Shown: positions 5,961-7,089 of the stretch, one piece after another | Position numbering within the stretch: the stretch's first letter is position 1 | How the letters are laid out: each line of letters starts with the position of its first letter | Source: Chroococcidiopsidaceae cyanobacterium CP_BM_RX_35 | Lineage (GTDB): Bacteria > Cyanobacteriota > Cyanobacteriia > Cyanobacteriales > Chroococcidiopsidaceae | Direction of reading: 5' to 3' | Assembly (NCBI GenBank): GCA_019242465.1 | Contig: JAFAVL010000201.1 | Coordinates: 1-7,089, forward strand | Length of the DNA: 7,089 nt | Notes under the pieces: generated by a model | Seen by the model: the letters and a program-made list of their open reading frames with translations, nothing else | Told to the model about the DNA's origin: nothing | The model's database searches: none | Translations under genes and position numbers: made by a program

Positions 5961-6410
5961 TCATAAACCGGAAAGCCTGTCAAAGGCTTGGTCGATCAAG
6001 AGCGGAGTTAAAGCACCAAATCCTAGGATGAGCCGGTAGGCTGCTTCTTGCGTGTGATAGTCATATGACTGTGTTCCTGACCACAAACCAACCCTCCTTT
6101 CAGCCGCTCTGTGAATGATACTCTTTGCCTGTGTGTGCTGTGGAAGTTGAACCCAAAACTGCAACCCTCCGTTTTCTTGCCGTTCCCACCATACTCGTAA
6201 AACGCTAATACTAGTGGCAGAGGACAATTGGGCTGGCAAGACTGGGGTGTGTGTATAGTAGGTGTGCTGCCGTTTTTGATTAAATAGTTCTCCGGATGTA
6301 TCACCAACTTGAACTGGCTGTGAGGGGGAGGTGTTAAACGAGGACTGTTCTAACACAGGATTTGACTGTGCTGGTATGGCTTGACAAGCAGTTATCTGGC
6401 TAAGCAGCAT
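5961..6410 (-). CDS. Small probable lipoprotein of unknown function with displaced start
   Basis: From ATG 6410-6408 the protein has 149 residues. It begins MLLSQITACQA, where ITAC is a lipobox with Cys9, followed by a Ser/Pro/Gln-rich linker (about 10-40) typical of bacterial lipoproteins. That start leaves only eight residues before the cysteine, with no positive charge. Reading upstream in frame continues the signal peptide: KLFALL directly precedes MLLSQITAC, and the frame stays open for 24 codons to a TGA at 6485-6483. No ATG, GTG or TTG occurs there, only CTG and ATA. A GAGG at 6443-6440 would fit a start near ACC 6431-6429. The C-terminal half (about 68-149; SISVLRVWWERQENGGLQFW, a basic stretch HRAAERRV, a hydrophobic ILGFGALTPLL) looks like folded protein but I do not recognise it. 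It is either a gene with an unusual start or one whose start has been mutated. No operon partners. Confidence 0.6.
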   Translation of the reverse strand: MLLSQITACQAIPAQSNPVLEQSSFNTSPSQPVQVGDTSGELFNQKRQHTYYTHTPVLPAQLSSATSISVLRVWWERQENGGLQFWVQLPQHTQAKSIIHRAAERRVGLWSGTQSYDYHTQEAAYRLILGFGALTPLLIDQAFDRLSGL

Positions 6411-6693
6411 TAGTAAAGCGAAGAGTTTGGTGGAAGCACCCTCTAGCCAAAATAGTTTTATACTACACAGTAGACTTAGTGGTCACGGCAAAATCTGCAC
6501 CTAGAAGTAGAGAAATATAAATTTTCCCGAATAGGGAAACATAATCTTGAACTTCAGTTTGCCTATTCAAGCAGGTTTTGACAAGTAAAGATTAATAACT
6601 TAAAGAAATAAGTTAAGGTTTTCTATCGAGAATTGGATAAAGCTATTAGGGGAAAGCTTTTTGGTCACTACAAAACCTAGCCAGTGCAATTGA

Positions 6694-6711
6694 TTAAGTT
6701 GCTTAAGTTGC
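6694..6711 (+). repeat. Tandem duplication of a 9-mer
   Basis: TTAAGTTGC occurs twice head to tail. It is probably a replication-slippage duplication with no evident role. Confidence 0.5.
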
Positions 6712-6917
6712 TATAGACGTTAGCATATGGCTTAGGCTAAATTAGCGATTGGTGCTTGCAAGAGGTTTTCAAAGTCCAGCTTTGTCCTAAATTTTATAAC
6801 CGCTGCTACTATAAAATCTAATAGACAAACTCCTGCTGTAGTAATGAAAGCGGGATTATTCAATCTGGAAATAGCTTGAATTAAAGCAGATTAAGGGCAT
6901 AGATAAAAGAGGTTTGG

Positions 6918-6999
6918 AGGTAACAGTGCAAATGATTCATTAATATGATATTCCTAAAACCATACTAATTCTGGGATGAATCACGCTTATCTGTTACCT
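6918..6999. repeat. Two-part inverted repeat followed by a T-run
   Basis: AGGTAACAG (6918-6926) pairs exactly with CTGTTACCT (6991-6999). Inside, TGATTCAT (6933-6940) pairs with ATGAATCA (6976-6983). The two stems are separated by an internal loop of 6 and 7 bases, and the apical loop is 35 bases. Six Ts (6999-7004) begin at the last base of the repeat, so on the plus strand it resembles the 3' end of a transcript. It could be a terminator for a small plus-strand RNA, or an 82-base inverted-repeat element; no target duplication is visible. Confidence 0.5.
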
Positions 7000-7089
7000 T
7001 TTTTCCTGTAGTTACTTTCCTTGTTCGATCTTCAGACAACTGAACCTCAAAACTCCTAATTTTTCAGCTTCTGTTTCTATCAATAACCC

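Larger units (their letters stand above)
6411..7089. other. AT-rich intergenic region to the right edge
   Basis: No gene of supportable length lies here. Small features are a TTTCCC/GGGAAA hairpin with a 5-base loop (6523-6539), an AAAGCT/AGCTTT dyad near 6647-6668, a tandem 9-mer (6694-6711) and a large inverted repeat (6918-6999). On the minus strand a 25-codon open frame enters from the edge and stops at TAA 7014-7012; it could be the end of a gene beyond the window but is too short to call. The plus strand has TACTATAAA at 6807-6815 as a possible -10 region. Confidence 0.5.

Noticed and set aside
5794..6039. 81-codon plus-strand frame
   Set aside because: GTG start, no family features, and the last third is antisense to the better-supported lipoprotein gene.
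6023..6307. 94-codon minus-strand frame overlapping the lipoprotein gene
   Set aside because: Same-strand shadow in another frame; the 149-codon frame has a lipobox, linker and folded-looking C-terminus.
6926..6946. GGAGG followed by a tiny GTG/ATG frame, as a leader peptide
   Set aside because: Only about five codons, inside an inverted repeat, with no downstream gene to regulate.
7012..7089. Minus-strand open frame entering from the right edge (25 codons)
   Set aside because: Too short to tell from chance in AT-rich DNA; it may be the end of a gene outside the window but cannot be supported.

Overview
The window looks like cyanobacterial chromosome. Three things point there: a secreted alpha/beta hydrolase with the DUF1400-type N-terminal region, a Hanks-type Ser/Thr kinase of the form common in filamentous and Chroococcidiopsis-like cyanobacteria, and AT-rich intergenic DNA carrying GC-rich palindromic repeats. 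No HIP1 octamer (GCGATCGC) was noticed by eye. The genus cannot be fixed from this sequence alone.

Layout. (1) Bases 1-1158, minus strand: an exported DUF1400 alpha/beta hydrolase, cut by the left edge just after its GQSYGG nucleophile motif. (2) A 147-base divergent spacer with a small dispersed hairpin repeat. (3) 1306-3078, plus: a membrane-bound Ser/Thr kinase made of a kinase domain, a beta-rich domain and about six membrane helices. (4) 3082-3999, minus: an exported protein built from five 48-residue repeats, probably a five-bladed beta-propeller. It converges on the kinase, with only three bases between the stop codons and an inverted repeat spanning both stops. (5) 4000-5204: about 1.2 kb without a convincing gene, holding a 159-base GC-rich structured element. 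(6) 5205-5606, plus: a LysR-type regulator relic in which the DNA-binding N-terminus is joined in frame to the end of the effector domain. (7) Two copies of a palindromic repeat, one starting where LysR similarity ends and one a perfect 40-base palindrome. (8) 5961-6410, minus: a small probable lipoprotein of unknown function whose signal peptide reads past its only ATG. (9) 6411-7089: AT-rich DNA with no supported gene and an inverted repeat followed by six Ts.

The left 4 kb is intact and envelope-directed: a secreted hydrolase, a membrane kinase and a secreted repeat protein. They are on alternating strands, so they are not one operon, and any functional link is inference. The right 3 kb looks like decaying accessory DNA with a gene relic and palindromic repeats. 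I see no CRISPR array, tRNA, rRNA, intact transposase or recognisable defence system. The most unusual items are the regular five-repeat exported protein, the palindrome family at the LysR relic, and the lipoprotein with a displaced start.
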